64,000 bases of DNA from Clostridia bacterium (GCA_017517685.1 JAFWYK010000007.1:62001-126000); one strand, 5' to 3'. Counted from the stretch's first letter, positions 1 to 8,125 are shown. A program made the numbers and translations. Notes: generated by a model from the letters alone, not told the origin.

Positions 1-1
1 A

Positions 2-400
2 TATACAATAGATAAAGATGAACTTTCAAATTATCAAAATGATAATTCTTATGAAAGTGGAAAAGTTGATCCGTTTGCTGAAGATTCAGAACCAGTTGAT
101 GAGAAAACAACAACACATAAATTAAATATTGGAACAAATACTTACCAAAGCGGAAAAGTAGAAAATAAAGTTACAACAAATGCTGTTAAAACAAATACAG
201 TAAAAGATGATAAAAAAACAAACACAGTTAAAGGTAATAATACAAAAACAAATACAGTAACAAGTAGTAAAACAAATACAACAAATACAGCTAAGACAAA
301 CACAACTAAGACAAATACTGTTAAAAATGAAACAAAAACAAATACAGTAAAAAAAGAACCAACAACTGGAAAATTTTTCGAAAATGAATATTCAAAATAA
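2..400 (+). CDS. C-terminal part of a Thr/Asn/Lys-repeat protein (5' end outside window)
   Basis: The frame is open from the first bases to TAA at 398-400, so only the last 132 residues are present. The tail is low complexity: about ten copies of a Lys-Thr-Asn-Thr-(Val) unit separated by short charged spacers, then a short acidic/aromatic end. No domain is recognisable in the visible part. It lies 15 nt before a 56-aa membrane peptide and upstream of pilin-like and PilC-like genes, so it is probably part of a type IV pilus or type II secretion-like operon. The repeat tail could be a flexible cytoplasmic or surface linker. The function cannot be given from this fragment. Confidence 0.75.
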   Translation, partial: YTIDKDELSNYQNDNSYESGKVDPFAEDSEPVDEKTTTHKLNIGTNTYQSGKVENKVTTNAVKTNTVKDDKKTNTVKGNNTKTNTVTSSKTNTTNTAKTNTTKTNTVKNETKTNTVKKEPTTGKFFENEYSK

Positions 401-415
401 GAGGGGAATTAAATA

Positions 416-586
416 ATGAGATCACAAAAGGGAATCGGATTAGTAATGTTAGTAATTATGGTAATAGCTTTAATGTTTATTACAGGAACAGCGACATATG
501 TTGCATTAACAAGTGACGCATTTGTTCAAAAACAAGAGCCAGTTATTGTAAGAGATGCCGAAACTACTAACGAAGTAAATGTTTAA
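416..586 (+). CDS. 56-aa single-span membrane peptide in pilus operon
   Basis: A GAGGGG ribosome binding site precedes ATG at 416. The protein begins MRSQKGIGLVMLV and has one hydrophobic helix (about residues 7-30), followed by a short polar tail ending in NEVNV. The Lys-Gly just before the helix recalls the start of prepilin-like leaders, but the Glu at +5 of a true class III signal is absent. It sits between the repeat protein and the pilin-like gene and probably belongs to the same operon. A minor pilus component is an inference from context only. Confidence 0.6.
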   Translation: MRSQKGIGLVMLVIMVIALMFITGTATYVALTSDAFVQKQEPVIVRDAETTNEVNV

Positions 587-599
587 GATTTAAATTGCA

Positions 600-638
600 G
601 GCATATGCACTTGATGTATATGCCTACTTTAGTATAAT
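600..638 (+). promoter_or_regulatory. hairpin overlapping a possible internal promoter
   Basis: A 10-bp inverted repeat (600-609 with 615-624, one G-T pair) has a 5-nt loop. Its downstream arm overlaps a possible -35 (TTGATG, 611-616) placed 16 nt before TATAAT (633-638). It could be a weak terminator or attenuator, or a promoter for the pilin-like gene at 669. The T-run after the stem is short. Confidence 0.35.
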
Positions 639-668
639 AAGCCTCTAGAATATTGAGAGGAAGAGAAT

Positions 669-1673
669 ATGAAGAAGAGAGAAAATGTAGGAAGTAATTT
701 AATTTCAATTGAACTTATATTTTCTATTTTGATTATACTTGGAATAATTAGCATTATTATGTATGTATCGGTAGCTTTAAAAACTGACACGAAAAAAATA
801 AATAAAGCGGCAGAAGCAACAATAATGCTAACAAGTTTATTAGAAAATATAAACTCAAGAGATTATGACAATTTTACAAATTATATTGAAAATCTTTCTA
901 TTTTAGGACTAACAAAAAGTATTGAAAATGAAAAACAATATATAACAGTTACTGGTGGAAGTTCTGAAGAAAAAATATTAGGAGTAAATATTCCAGAAGG
1001 ATTTGATCTTCAATTAATTATAGAAGAGTTAAATGAAGAATTTGATATAATAAAAAAAGTTGATATTTCAATAACATATATGGTTGATAATAAATATGAA
1101 GAAGTAAATATGTCTACAATTATCCAAAAAGAAATGATTGGAGAATGTAATGAACCACGTTTCACTTCTGAATATTTTTCAAGTTTAGATATTGATGTTG
1201 AAAATAGTGAGATTATACCTATAAAATATTCAGATGATGCTAAAAGTTTTGTTGTAACAACAAGTGCTGACTCGGAGTGGTATAATTATTCAGCAAAAGA
1301 TTGGGCAAGAGTGTTAGTCTTTCCAAAGCGTACATCAATTAATTTAAAAGAAATATATGTAGGAAAAAATGGAATTGTTAATTCAAATGATGAATCAATT
1401 GAAAATTACATGTATGTATGGATACCAAATTTTACAGTAAAAAATAACCAATCTTATTTTAGATATGGTGCTGGAAAAAATATAATAAAAATGGATTTTA
1501 GCTATATTGATAGTAAATATTTGTATTTTCATAAAGTAGGAGAAGAAATAGGTGACATTTCAAAAGAGTGTTCATTCTCAGGAGTATATGGAGTGTGGAG
1601 AAATGTAAATACTGAAGATATTTATATGAACGAATTCTCAAATACGAAATATGGTCCAATTAATAATCATTAA
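669..1673 (+). CDS. type IV pilin-like / pseudopilin-like protein
   Basis: 334 aa with a single N-terminal hydrophobic helix (about residues 12-34, SIELIFSILIILG) and a long polar domain. The charged start, then N-L-I-S-I-E-L leading into the helix, resembles a prepilin or minor pilin N-terminus, although the Gly-to-Glu spacing is not the canonical G|xxxxE. The globular part (residues 60-334) is not recognised. The next gene, 35 nt downstream, is a PilC/GspF-like platform protein, which supports a role as a structural or minor subunit of a type IV filament. A GAGAGGAAGAG ribosome binding site supports the ATG start. It could also be an anchored protein unrelated to filament formation. Confidence 0.5.
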   Translation: MKKRENVGSNLISIELIFSILIILGIISIIMYVSVALKTDTKKINKAAEATIMLTSLLENINSRDYDNFTNYIENLSILGLTKSIENEKQYITVTGGSSEEKILGVNIPEGFDLQLIIEELNEEFDIIKKVDISITYMVDNKYEEVNMSTIIQKEMIGECNEPRFTSEYFSSLDIDVENSEIIPIKYSDDAKSFVVTTSADSEWYNYSAKDWARVLVFPKRTSINLKEIYVGKNGIVNSNDESIENYMYVWIPNFTVKNNQSYFRYGAGKNIIKMDFSYIDSKYLYFHKVGEEIGDISKECSFSGVYGVWRNVNTEDIYMNEFSNTKYGPINNH

Positions 1674-1708
1674 ATAGTTTAGAAATTTTAAAGAAAGGAG
1701 GATATATA

Positions 1709-3004
1709 GTGGCAACATTTGTATGTAAAGTAATGACTCCACAAGGTCAAACAGTATCAGTAACAATAAAAGAAAAAGATAAAATTGCGTGTATAAAAAG
1801 ATTAAAAGATAATGAAATGACACCAATTGAAATTAATAAAAAGTTTGATCCATTTGGAATTATCGCATCTAAATCTAAAGTAACTGCATCTATTCATTCA
1901 AGAAAAAATGATAATAAACCTAAAGTAGATTTTAATAAAGAAGTAAAGTTACAAAATAAAGTTTCTTTAGAAGAATTGAAGAAATTTACTCAAGAGTTTT
2001 GCATGTTAAAAGAATCTAAATTTAGTAATAGAGATGCTTTAACAACAATAATTAGCAGTTTAGAAAATGAAAAATTAAAGACAGTTTTAGAAGCTTTAGT
2101 AAAAAATGTAGAACAAGAAATGTTTATGTACAAAGCCATGCAAGATTATCCTTCTGTCTTTCCAAGCGTATATATAAATTTGATTAAAACAGGTGAAGTG
2201 ACAGGAAATTTAGAAGAATCACTTCATAATGCAGTTACTTATATTGATGGTGAAATTTTAATAACAAATAAAATTCAAAAAGATATTCTTCCAAATATGT
2301 TAATGTTTATTGCAATTTTAGTTATGTTATTTGTTGCAATGATAATTGGAGTACCAGTATTACAAAATATATTTATAGCAAGTGGAAATGTGATAAAACT
2401 TCCATTTATAACAGTGGCATTATCTAAATTGGCAAATGCTATTTTAGATATTTGGTATGTCTTAGCAATTATTATAATTACGGCAGGAATCTTTTTATGG
2501 AGATATTTAAAAACTGAAAAAGGAAGATTAAAATTTGACTACTTAAAATATAAGAATTATATTTTTGGAGATATTACATATTCATTAGACTTTTCAAGAT
2601 TTTTAAGATGTCTTCAAATAAATTTAAGAAGTAAATTAAGATTAGAAGACGCTTTAGAAATTAGTAAAAATGTAGTAAAAAATACATATCTTTTAAGTAC
2701 AATTGAAAAAGCAATAAGTAATGTATACATTGGTAAATCATGGGTAGAACCTTTTGAAGAAGATAAATTATTAAATCCAATTATAATTGAAATTTTGAAA
2801 AAAGGGAATAAGACAACAATGTCAGAAATGCTTACAAAAGCAGTAGAATATATGAATTTTGAAATAGAGATTCAAGATAATAAATTATTTAAAGTATTGC
2901 CTGGAATATCTTATACAATAGTTGGAATAACAATATTGTTATTTACAATTACAATAATAATTCCATGTATACAAATTTACTTGGGCGGTTTCTTATTTAT
3001 TTAA
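1709..3004 (+). CDS. PilC/GspF-like inner-membrane platform protein
   Basis: 431 aa, starting at GTG after AAAGGAGG. An N-terminal cytoplasmic segment of about 85 residues is followed by two T2SSF-type helical domains, one around residues 90-200 ending in the typical KTGEVTGNLEESL segment and one around 285-390. There are membrane spans near residues 197-225, 240-270 and 405-430. This two-domain, three-span plan is that of PilC/GspF, the platform that couples the assembly ATPase to pilin insertion. In the family, the first domain carries the conserved GExxGxLxxxL stretch seen here. It shares an operon with the pilin-like gene. The assembly and retraction ATPases would lie upstream of the window. 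Confidence 0.8.
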   Translation: MATFVCKVMTPQGQTVSVTIKEKDKIACIKRLKDNEMTPIEINKKFDPFGIIASKSKVTASIHSRKNDNKPKVDFNKEVKLQNKVSLEELKKFTQEFCMLKESKFSNRDALTTIISSLENEKLKTVLEALVKNVEQEMFMYKAMQDYPSVFPSVYINLIKTGEVTGNLEESLHNAVTYIDGEILITNKIQKDILPNMLMFIAILVMLFVAMIIGVPVLQNIFIASGNVIKLPFITVALSKLANAILDIWYVLAIIIITAGIFLWRYLKTEKGRLKFDYLKYKNYIFGDITYSLDFSRFLRCLQINLRSKLRLEDALEISKNVVKNTYLLSTIEKAISNVYIGKSWVEPFEEDKLLNPIIIEILKKGNKTTMSEMLTKAVEYMNFEIEIQDNKLFKVLPGISYTIVGITILLFTITIIIPCIQIYLGGFLFI

Positions 3005-3020
3005 AAAGGAGAAGTAGTAT

Positions 3021-3926
3021 ATGAAAATAGGAATTGATTTAGGTGGAAGTCATGTTGGCGTAGGAATAATAGAAGATGCAAACCTTTTGATATCTAAAGA
3101 TAAAATTTTTACACCAGAAGATAAAGAAAATATTGAAAATTCTATAGTTAAATATATTGATAAATTAATAGATGAAGTATTAACAGAACAAGGTATGAGT
3201 ATTGATCAAATAGAAAAAATTGGTGTTGCGGCTCCAGGAACTGTATCTGGGGGTTGCATAACATCATATAACTTAGGATTAAAAGGATTTAATCTACAAG
3301 CAATTTTAGAACAAAAATATACACAACCAATAAGAGTAAAAAATGATGGAAAATGTGCAGCTTTAGCAGAAAAAAAATATGGCGCAATGAAAGATTATGA
3401 AGATTGCGTTTTTGTAAATATAGGAACCGGAGTAGGGGGAGCAGCTTTTTTAGATGGTAAATTATTAGAACCAGCTAAATATTCTGGATTTGAATTTGGT
3501 CATATGACTATAGTTAAAGATGGTATAGAATGTACTTGTGGAAAAAGAGGATGCTTTGAAAGATATGCGTCAATAAAATCTTTGAAAACAAGAATAAAAA
3601 GAAGATTGGATATGGAAGATGTAGACATATCTGGTCAATATATGAGAGAAGAATTGATGGTTAAATATCATAATGAAGTAAGAAATGATGTTAATGATTT
3701 TATTAGCTATCTAAGAATTGGAATTTGCAATCTTATAGATATTTTTGAACCAGAAGTAGTTTGTTTTGGTGGCAGTTTCTCTTATTATGAAGGACATCCA
3801 GTTCTTCAACAATTAATTGAAGAAATTTATAAACCAGAATCTACATTTAATGATAGTAAACCTAAAATCGTTACTGCAGAATTTAAAAATAATGCTGGAA
3901 TAATTGGAGCAACTGTTGATTTTTAG
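3021..3926 (+). CDS. ROK-family glucokinase / sugar kinase
   Basis: 301 aa. It opens with the ATP-phosphate motif MKIGIDLGGSHVGVG, has the second phosphate loop NIGTGVGG near residue 135, the active-site Asp in RVKNDG, and the ROK zinc motif (C-T-C-G-K-R-G-C-F-E near residues 172-181, preceded by the zinc-binding His of FGHM). These features define ROK glucose/N-acetyl-sugar kinases, which phosphorylate a cytoplasmic hexose at C6 with ATP. The exact sugar cannot be read from sequence. The gene is 16 nt after the PilC-like gene with its own AAGGAG site, followed by a terminator, so it closes the operon. Confidence 0.85.
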   Translation: MKIGIDLGGSHVGVGIIEDANLLISKDKIFTPEDKENIENSIVKYIDKLIDEVLTEQGMSIDQIEKIGVAAPGTVSGGCITSYNLGLKGFNLQAILEQKYTQPIRVKNDGKCAALAEKKYGAMKDYEDCVFVNIGTGVGGAAFLDGKLLEPAKYSGFEFGHMTIVKDGIECTCGKRGCFERYASIKSLKTRIKRRLDMEDVDISGQYMREELMVKYHNEVRNDVNDFISYLRIGICNLIDIFEPEVVCFGGSFSYYEGHPVLQQLIEEIYKPESTFNDSKPKIVTAEFKNNAGIIGATVDF

Positions 3927-3943
3927 AAATGTGAAATTTGTGT

Positions 3944-3968
3944 GAGCCTTGAAAAAGGCTCTATTTTT
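3944..3968 (+). terminator. rho-independent terminator after ROK kinase
   Basis: GAGCCT (3944-3949) pairs with AGGCTC (3956-3961) around a 6-nt loop, followed by TATTTTTAT. Confidence 0.7.
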
Positions 3969-3990
3969 ATGCTTTGAATGCTATACTAAT

Positions 3991-4019
3991 TTGACTAAAT
4001 TAACATAAAATGGTATAAT
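3991..4019 (+). promoter_or_regulatory. sigma-A promoter of the first GC-rich unit
   Basis: TTGACT (3991-3996), 17-nt spacer, TATAAT (4014-4019) with TGG directly before it (extended -10). Confidence 0.75.
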
Positions 4020-4094
4020 ATAAGGTGTGAAAGTATAGTAAGCTGTTCACAGACCCATTAAATACTATTTATATAAAGCAGGAGGAAGATAACT

Positions 4095-4553
4095 ATGGGA
4101 AATGTTAACAATGCAGGAAGCGATTTTGCAAAGGAACTTGCACAGTATCAGCTGAAGGACGGCCGGTGGCGTGTGTATGTGAAGCCCTATACGGCAGAAA
4201 TCAAGGAGGAGCTGGAGGCTTACATGACGTCCAAGAGGGCTAATGCGTCGGTTACCGTTTCCGTTAAGGAAGGAACCTACTGCATTACCAGCAAGGACAT
4301 CATCCGTGACTTCCGTGACATGAGAGAAACTCTCTGGTTCATGATCTTCTGGAGATTCCGCTGCGAGGCCCGCAACACGTTTGCGATGGCTATCGAAGGC
4401 AACAACACCCGGAAGCTGCACTGGTGCGAAAATAAGGTCAATATGGCATATACTGAGGATAATAAGGACAAGCACTTCTATGTTGTGAGTCTGTCTCCCG
4501 AATTTATCGCCGCAACGACCCTGCCTCGCTTTTATGTACCTGCGTGCGCTTAA
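4095..4553 (+). CDS. unknown 152-aa protein, GC-rich single-gene unit
   Basis: The ATG follows GCAGGAGGAAG. Composition is unlike the neighbours: positions 4141-4200 contain 33 G/C of 60, against 8 of 60 at 3121-3180. The product is soluble and mixed charge, with no signal peptide, membrane span or recognised motif. It has a central Arg/aromatic stretch (residues 70-100, with RDMRETLWFMIFWRFR). It has its own promoter and its own strong GC-rich terminator, so it is a stand-alone transcription unit between backbone operons. Codon use and compact layout suggest recent acquisition, perhaps from a phage or plasmid (inference). No function can be assigned. Confidence 0.7.
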   Translation: MGNVNNAGSDFAKELAQYQLKDGRWRVYVKPYTAEIKEELEAYMTSKRANASVTVSVKEGTYCITSKDIIRDFRDMRETLWFMIFWRFRCEARNTFAMAIEGNNTRKLHWCENKVNMAYTEDNKDKHFYVVSLSPEFIAATTLPRFYVPACA

Positions 4554-4608
4554 CACAGCTTGCTGACCGGATTAACAAGTAAAAATTTTAGAGTAATTTT
4601 GGTCAGCT

Positions 4609-4640
4609 GCCCCCGCTCATCGAGTGGGGGCTTTTCCTTT
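4609..4640 (+). terminator. strong GC-rich terminator
   Basis: A 10-bp stem, GCCCCCGCTC with GAGTGGGGGC (one G-T pair), has a 3-nt loop and is followed by TTTTCCTTT. It is much richer in GC than backbone terminators. Confidence 0.85.
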
Positions 4641-4657
4641 GTATAAAAGCACTTTTG

Positions 4658-4686
4658 TTGACATAAAATCTAAAAGGTGCTATAAT
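4658..4686 (+). promoter_or_regulatory. sigma-A promoter of the second GC-rich unit
   Basis: TTGACA (4658-4663), 17-nt spacer, TATAAT (4681-4686), with TGC immediately upstream of the -10. There is then a 5' leader of about 110 nt. Confidence 0.85.
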
Positions 4687-4800
4687 ATAATCTGTCACTA
4701 ATCAACAATCTGATAGTACATTGAAAATTTACATTTTCAGAGTGCTTATTCATACAAACAACATTATAAAAATTAACTGAAAGGAGAGTGGATACTCAGT

Positions 4801-5667
4801 ATGGATAAAAACTTATTTGAGAAAAAGCAAGATGAGCTTCAAGCCTTATTAGTAGTCAAGCATGACTTTGAGATAGATGGTGTAAAACAAACCGTTTGGG
4901 CTTTGAAAGCAAGTGACTTACAAGCAATGGCCGATAGATTAGGTCTTACCAATACATTCGGAAGTTCCACAAGAATAACGGAAGGTTGGAAATATACTTT
5001 TCATGAGGCTGATGCTGATTATGAAGTAAAAGTAATAATGAAATGGCATTCACCAGATTCTGGTGCGTTAGACACATCAGTGTCTAAGTATGTGTACACA
5101 GCACAACTCGAGATAGATGCTATAGATAAGGCAACAGGAATCAAGACAATAAGATTCTTAAGAGCCGACTATTCAAATGGTATCGTCAGATGGGTAAGAA
5201 ACAATTCACAAAAGTGGGCCCATATCCCTGTAATAATGGATACTAAAACACCACCTTCCCCTTCCGAGGGGGAGGATCGGTGTGGTCCTACTGATAATGA
5301 GGAAGATGGTGCAGACCCGGAACCGGGTCTGCGGTTTCTCGGAAATAACAGTGAAATGACAACACAAGAGAAAGGAGTGGTACATATGACTGGGATTTTC
5401 AATGATCTGCTAGACAAAGCATATTCCTTCTTCGAAGGAAAACCGGACACAGAATGTAGCGAAGATGAAATTAAGGAGGTTGTAGAAAAATTCCAAGAAT
5501 TAGCCTCTTTGAACAACGTTACACATTATGAAATTTCTTTATTCGAGCAACTTGCAACCATTTTGTTTTGCTTCAACAGGCAGGATGCCATCGCAGAGAT
5601 CACTATCGCTAACAGCGATTTGAAAGATATCTTTGACGAGATTGAAGCTGATTTCAGTGAGGAGTAG
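4801..5667 (+). CDS. unknown 288-aa two-part protein, GC-elevated unit
   Basis: The ATG has a rather distant GGAGAG site upstream. Positions 5041-5100 hold 25 G/C of 60, well above the backbone. The product has two parts. Residues 1-150 are mixed alpha/beta with many aromatics. Residues 196-288 are acidic and helical, beginning with a Met that has its own strong ribosome binding site. Between them lies a Pro/Ser/Glu/Gly linker encoded by two GC-rich hairpins. No family is recognised. The gene has its own promoter and terminator. It may be two ancestral cistrons joined in frame, or one gene with an internal translation start giving a 93-aa second product (both inferences). Confidence 0.65.
   Translation: MDKNLFEKKQDELQALLVVKHDFEIDGVKQTVWALKASDLQAMADRLGLTNTFGSSTRITEGWKYTFHEADADYEVKVIMKWHSPDSGALDTSVSKYVYTAQLEIDAIDKATGIKTIRFLRADYSNGIVRWVRNNSQKWAHIPVIMDTKTPPSPSEGEDRCGPTDNEEDGADPEPGLRFLGNNSEMTTQEKGVVHMTGIFNDLLDKAYSFFEGKPDTECSEDEIKEVVEKFQELASLNNVTHYEISLFEQLATILFCFNRQDAIAEITIANSDLKDIFDEIEADFSEE
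5248..5332 (+). repeat. two GC-rich palindromes inside the coding sequence
   Basis: The first palindrome pairs 5254-5261 with 5268-5275 (CCTTCCCC/GGGGGAGG), with an outer ACACC/GGTGT stem (5248-5252 with 5279-5283). The second is a perfect 10-bp repeat, GCAGACCCGG (5311-5320) with CCGGGTCTGC (5323-5332). Both are read in frame as a disordered linker. Confidence 0.7.
5374..5667 (+). other. possible internal translation start (93-aa product)
   Basis: AAAGGAG at 5371-5377 is 8 nt before an in-frame ATG at 5386. That is a better-placed ribosome binding site than the one at the annotated start. Initiation here would give a 93-residue acidic helical protein, MTGIFNDLLDKAYSFF and onward, ending at 5667. 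Confidence 0.45.
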
Positions 5668-5740
5668 AGACGAAAACTCCTTGGAGAAAATGTAACCGGA
5701 TTTTTGAGAAAATTTAAGAAAAGACGAAGTTCAAACGCGA

Positions 5741-5772
5741 AGGGCTGCCAGATTGGCGGCCCTTTTGCATTT
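5741..5772 (+). terminator. terminator after the 4801 gene
   Basis: GGGCTGCC (5742-5749) pairs with GGCGGCCC (5755-5762) around AGATT, followed by TTTTGCATTT. Confidence 0.8.
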
Positions 5773-5790
5773 GAAAAATTAAGATAGAGA

Positions 5791-5819
5791 TTGACATAAT
5801 TTATAATTAATAGTATAAT
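5791..5819 (+). promoter_or_regulatory. sigma-A promoter upstream of the RNase J leader
   Basis: TTGACA (5791-5796), 17-nt spacer, TATAAT (5814-5819). Confidence 0.8.
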
Positions 5820-5825
5820 ATCTAT

Positions 5826-6095
5826 AGTATTAATGAGATTTATATAAAATAAAAAAATAAAAATTAGTTCGGAAAATATTAAAAAAGAAAAAAGTGTACG
5901 GGTAATTAAATATTATTTATGTGTATTATTAGGAAATAAAGAGAATATTACTAATAATTTTTTGGGTGTGTAAAAAATAATATTTAAAGAAAAATCATAA
6001 GATACATTCTTATGTAATGTTTTAAGTTTTGTGCGGGAAGTTAAAATGTAAAATGTTTTCTGATAGTCTAATTATTAAATTAGGCTTTTTTGTTT
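5826..6095 (+). ncRNA. possible small RNA or attenuated leader before RNase J
   Basis: This gene-free stretch begins just after a near-consensus promoter and ends in an intrinsic terminator, predicting a transcript of about 265 nt. It contains no convincing ORF with a ribosome binding site. Two segments resemble each other, GTGTACGGGTAATTAAA (5894 region) and TTGTGCGGGAAGTTAAA (6029 region), each with a short GC core in otherwise very AT-rich RNA. I could not match it to 6S, SRP, tmRNA or RNase P. It may be an independent sRNA, or a leader whose terminator is sometimes read through into RNase J. Confidence 0.35.
6066..6095 (+). terminator. terminator within the RNase J leader
   Basis: GTCTAATT (6066-6073) pairs with AATTAGGC (6078-6085) around ATTA, followed by a long T-run (TTTTTTGTTT). 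From here to the RNase J ribosome binding site (6096-6205) I see only AT-rich sequence. Confidence 0.6.
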
Positions 6096-6206
6096 AGGCT
6101 TTAAAAATAAAGTTTTATTTATGAAAAAAATGGAAATAATTATATTAAGAAAAATAAATTTTTATTTAAAATATAAATTTTAAAATACGAGATAAAAAAT
6201 AATTAA

Positions 6207-6256
6207 GGAAAGGAGAGTATATTAAAGGATCGGTCTTTAGTATACGAATAGAGATG
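6207..6256 (+). promoter_or_regulatory. hairpin between Shine-Dalgarno and AUG of RNase J
   Basis: AAAGGAGAG ends at 6217, 36 nt upstream of ATG 6254, which is too far for normal initiation. An 11-bp hairpin (6217-6227 with 6235-6245, one T-G pair, loop GATCGGT) occupies the gap. When it is folded, only about 8 nt (GAATAGAG) remain between the ribosome binding site and the AUG, a normal spacing. An alternative is initiation at the in-frame ATT at 6221, close to the GGAG. Confidence 0.5.
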
Positions 6257-8125
6257 AAGGAAACAAACAAATCAAATGAGAAAAAAGCTGCAGTTAAAGC
6301 TAAAACAAAGAGAGTTGCAGCTAAAAAACAATTAGTAAAAAAATCAAATAATTTACCTAAAGTAAAGAAAAAAGAAAATATAAAACCAGTAGTTGTAAAA
6401 AAACAAAATAAAGCTGTAGTAAAAATGGAAGAAAAACCACTTTTAGCAGTAAAAGAAGAGTTTTTATTTAAAAAAGAAAATTTAAAAATTATACCACTTG
6501 GTGGTATTGAAGAAATTGGAAAAAATATTACTGTATTTGAATATGGTAATGATATCGTATTAGTTGATTGTGGAGTGGCATTTCCAGAAGACGATATGCT
6601 AGGAATTGACTTAGTAATTCCAGATTTTAGTTATTTAGAGAAAAACAAAGATAAAATTAGAGGATTAGTGATTACTCACGGACATGAAGATCATATTGGA
6701 GCAATTGCTTATCTTTTAAAACAAATTAATATACCAATTTATGCTACAAAATTAACAATTGGATTAATTAAAAATAAATTAGATGAGCATCATTTAACAG
6801 GTGTTGCTAAATTAAATGAAGTAAGACAAGGACAAATTATTGTGCTTGGAAAAATGAGAGTAGAGTTTATTAGAAGTTGTCATAGTATTCCAGATTCAGT
6901 AGCTCTTGCAATCCACACACCAGTTGGAACTGTTATCCATACAGGAGACTTTAAAATAGATTATACACCAATTGATGATCAAAAAATTGATTTAGGACGT
7001 TTGGCAGAACTAGGAAATAGAGGAGTACTTGCATTATTATCGGATAGTACAAACTCAGAAAGAAAAGGTTATACAATGTCAGAAAGTACAGTTGGTGAAG
7101 TTTTTGATAAACTATTTGCTAATTGTAAAAAAAGAATTGTCATAGCAACATTTGCTTCAAATATGCATAGAGTTCAACAAATTGTTAATTCAGCAGCTGC
7201 AAATGGAAGAAAAATCGCAATATGTGGAAGAAGTATGATTAATATGATTCAAACTGCAGTTGAACTTGGATATATTAATGCACCAAAAAATATTTTTATT
7301 GAAATAGATATGATCAAGAATTATTCAGATGATCAACTTGTAATTATAACAACAGGAAGTCAAGGTGAACCAATGTCAGCATTAACAAGAATGGCAAATG
7401 GTGAGCATAAAAAAGTAAATATTAATTCAAATGACTTAGTTATAATTTCTGCTACACCAATTCCTGGAAATGAGAAATTTGTTTCTAAAGTAATTGATGA
7501 TTTAATGAAAATTGGTGCAGAAGTTGTGTATAGTTCTCTTGCTGATGTTCACGTATCTGGACACGCATGTCAAGAAGAACAAAAATTAATGATATCTTTA
7601 GTTAGACCAAAATTCTTTATACCAGTTCATGGTGAATATAGACAATTAATAGCTCATAGTAATACAGCAATGCAAATGGGTATACCAGGTGAAAACGTAT
7701 TACTTATGAAAAACGGTAAGATATTAGAATTAAATGAAAATGAAGCAAAATTTACATCAAGTGTACAAGTAGGTAAAGTATTTGTTGATGGACTTGGTGT
7801 AGGTGATGTTGGAAATATAGTGTTAAGAGATAGACAACATTTATCACAAGATGGATTAATAGTTGTAGTATTAACAATGGATAAAGTTGGTAATATTTTA
7901 GCTGGACCAGATGTAATTTCTAGAGGATTCGTATATGTTAGAGAATCTGAAAACTTAATGGAGGAAGTTAAATTCTTAATTAATACAGAAGTTATGAAAT
8001 GTGCTGAAAATCACATTACTGATTGGGCTACAATTAAATCTACAATTAGAGATTCATTAAGAGAATATATATTCCAAACAACAAAAAGAAATCCAATGAT
8101 TTTACCAATCATTATGGAAATCTAA
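6254..8125 (+). CDS. rnj: ribonuclease J
   Basis: 623 aa. The metallo-beta-lactamase/beta-CASP core begins at about residue 76 with IIPLGGIEEIGKN and carries the zinc motif T-H-G-H-E-D-H-I-G at residues 141-149. The downstream motifs (SCHSIPDS, HTGDFKID, HVSGHA, IPVHGEYRQL) are all present, followed by the C-terminal domain. RNase J is a 5'-to-3' exonuclease and endonuclease in mRNA decay and rRNA maturation. The roughly 70-residue Lys-rich N-terminal extension is longer than in B. subtilis RNase J1 and could bind RNA (inference). Transcription probably starts at the 5791 promoter and must pass a terminator. Only one paralog is in the window, so J1 versus J2 is not decided. Confidence 0.93.
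   Translation: MKETNKSNEKKAAVKAKTKRVAAKKQLVKKSNNLPKVKKKENIKPVVVKKQNKAVVKMEEKPLLAVKEEFLFKKENLKIIPLGGIEEIGKNITVFEYGNDIVLVDCGVAFPEDDMLGIDLVIPDFSYLEKNKDKIRGLVITHGHEDHIGAIAYLLKQINIPIYATKLTIGLIKNKLDEHHLTGVAKLNEVRQGQIIVLGKMRVEFIRSCHSIPDSVALAIHTPVGTVIHTGDFKIDYTPIDDQKIDLGRLAELGNRGVLALLSDSTNSERKGYTMSESTVGEVFDKLFANCKKRIVIATFASNMHRVQQIVNSAAANGRKIAICGRSMINMIQTAVELGYINAPKNIFIEIDMIKNYSDDQLVIITTGSQGEPMSALTRMANGEHKKVNINSNDLVIISATPIPGNEKFVSKVIDDLMKIGAEVVYSSLADVHVSGHACQEEQKLMISLVRPKFFIPVHGEYRQLIAHSNTAMQMGIPGENVLLMKNGKILELNENEAKFTSSVQVGKVFVDGLGVGDVGNIVLRDRQHLSQDGLIVVVLTMDKVGNILAGPDVISRGFVYVRESENLMEEVKFLINTEVMKCAENHITDWATIKSTIRDSLREYIFQTTKRNPMILPIIMEI

Noticed and set aside
130..360. Repeats that might suggest a CRISPR array
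   Set aside because: The units are short, irregular and read in frame as Lys-Thr-Asn-Thr; there are no regular spacers.
4065..4556. Long - strand ORF (163 codons) opposite the 4095 gene
   Set aside because: It lacks a ribosome binding site and its own promoter, and it overlaps a + strand gene that has promoter, ribosome binding site and terminator. GC-rich genes readily leave the opposite strand open.
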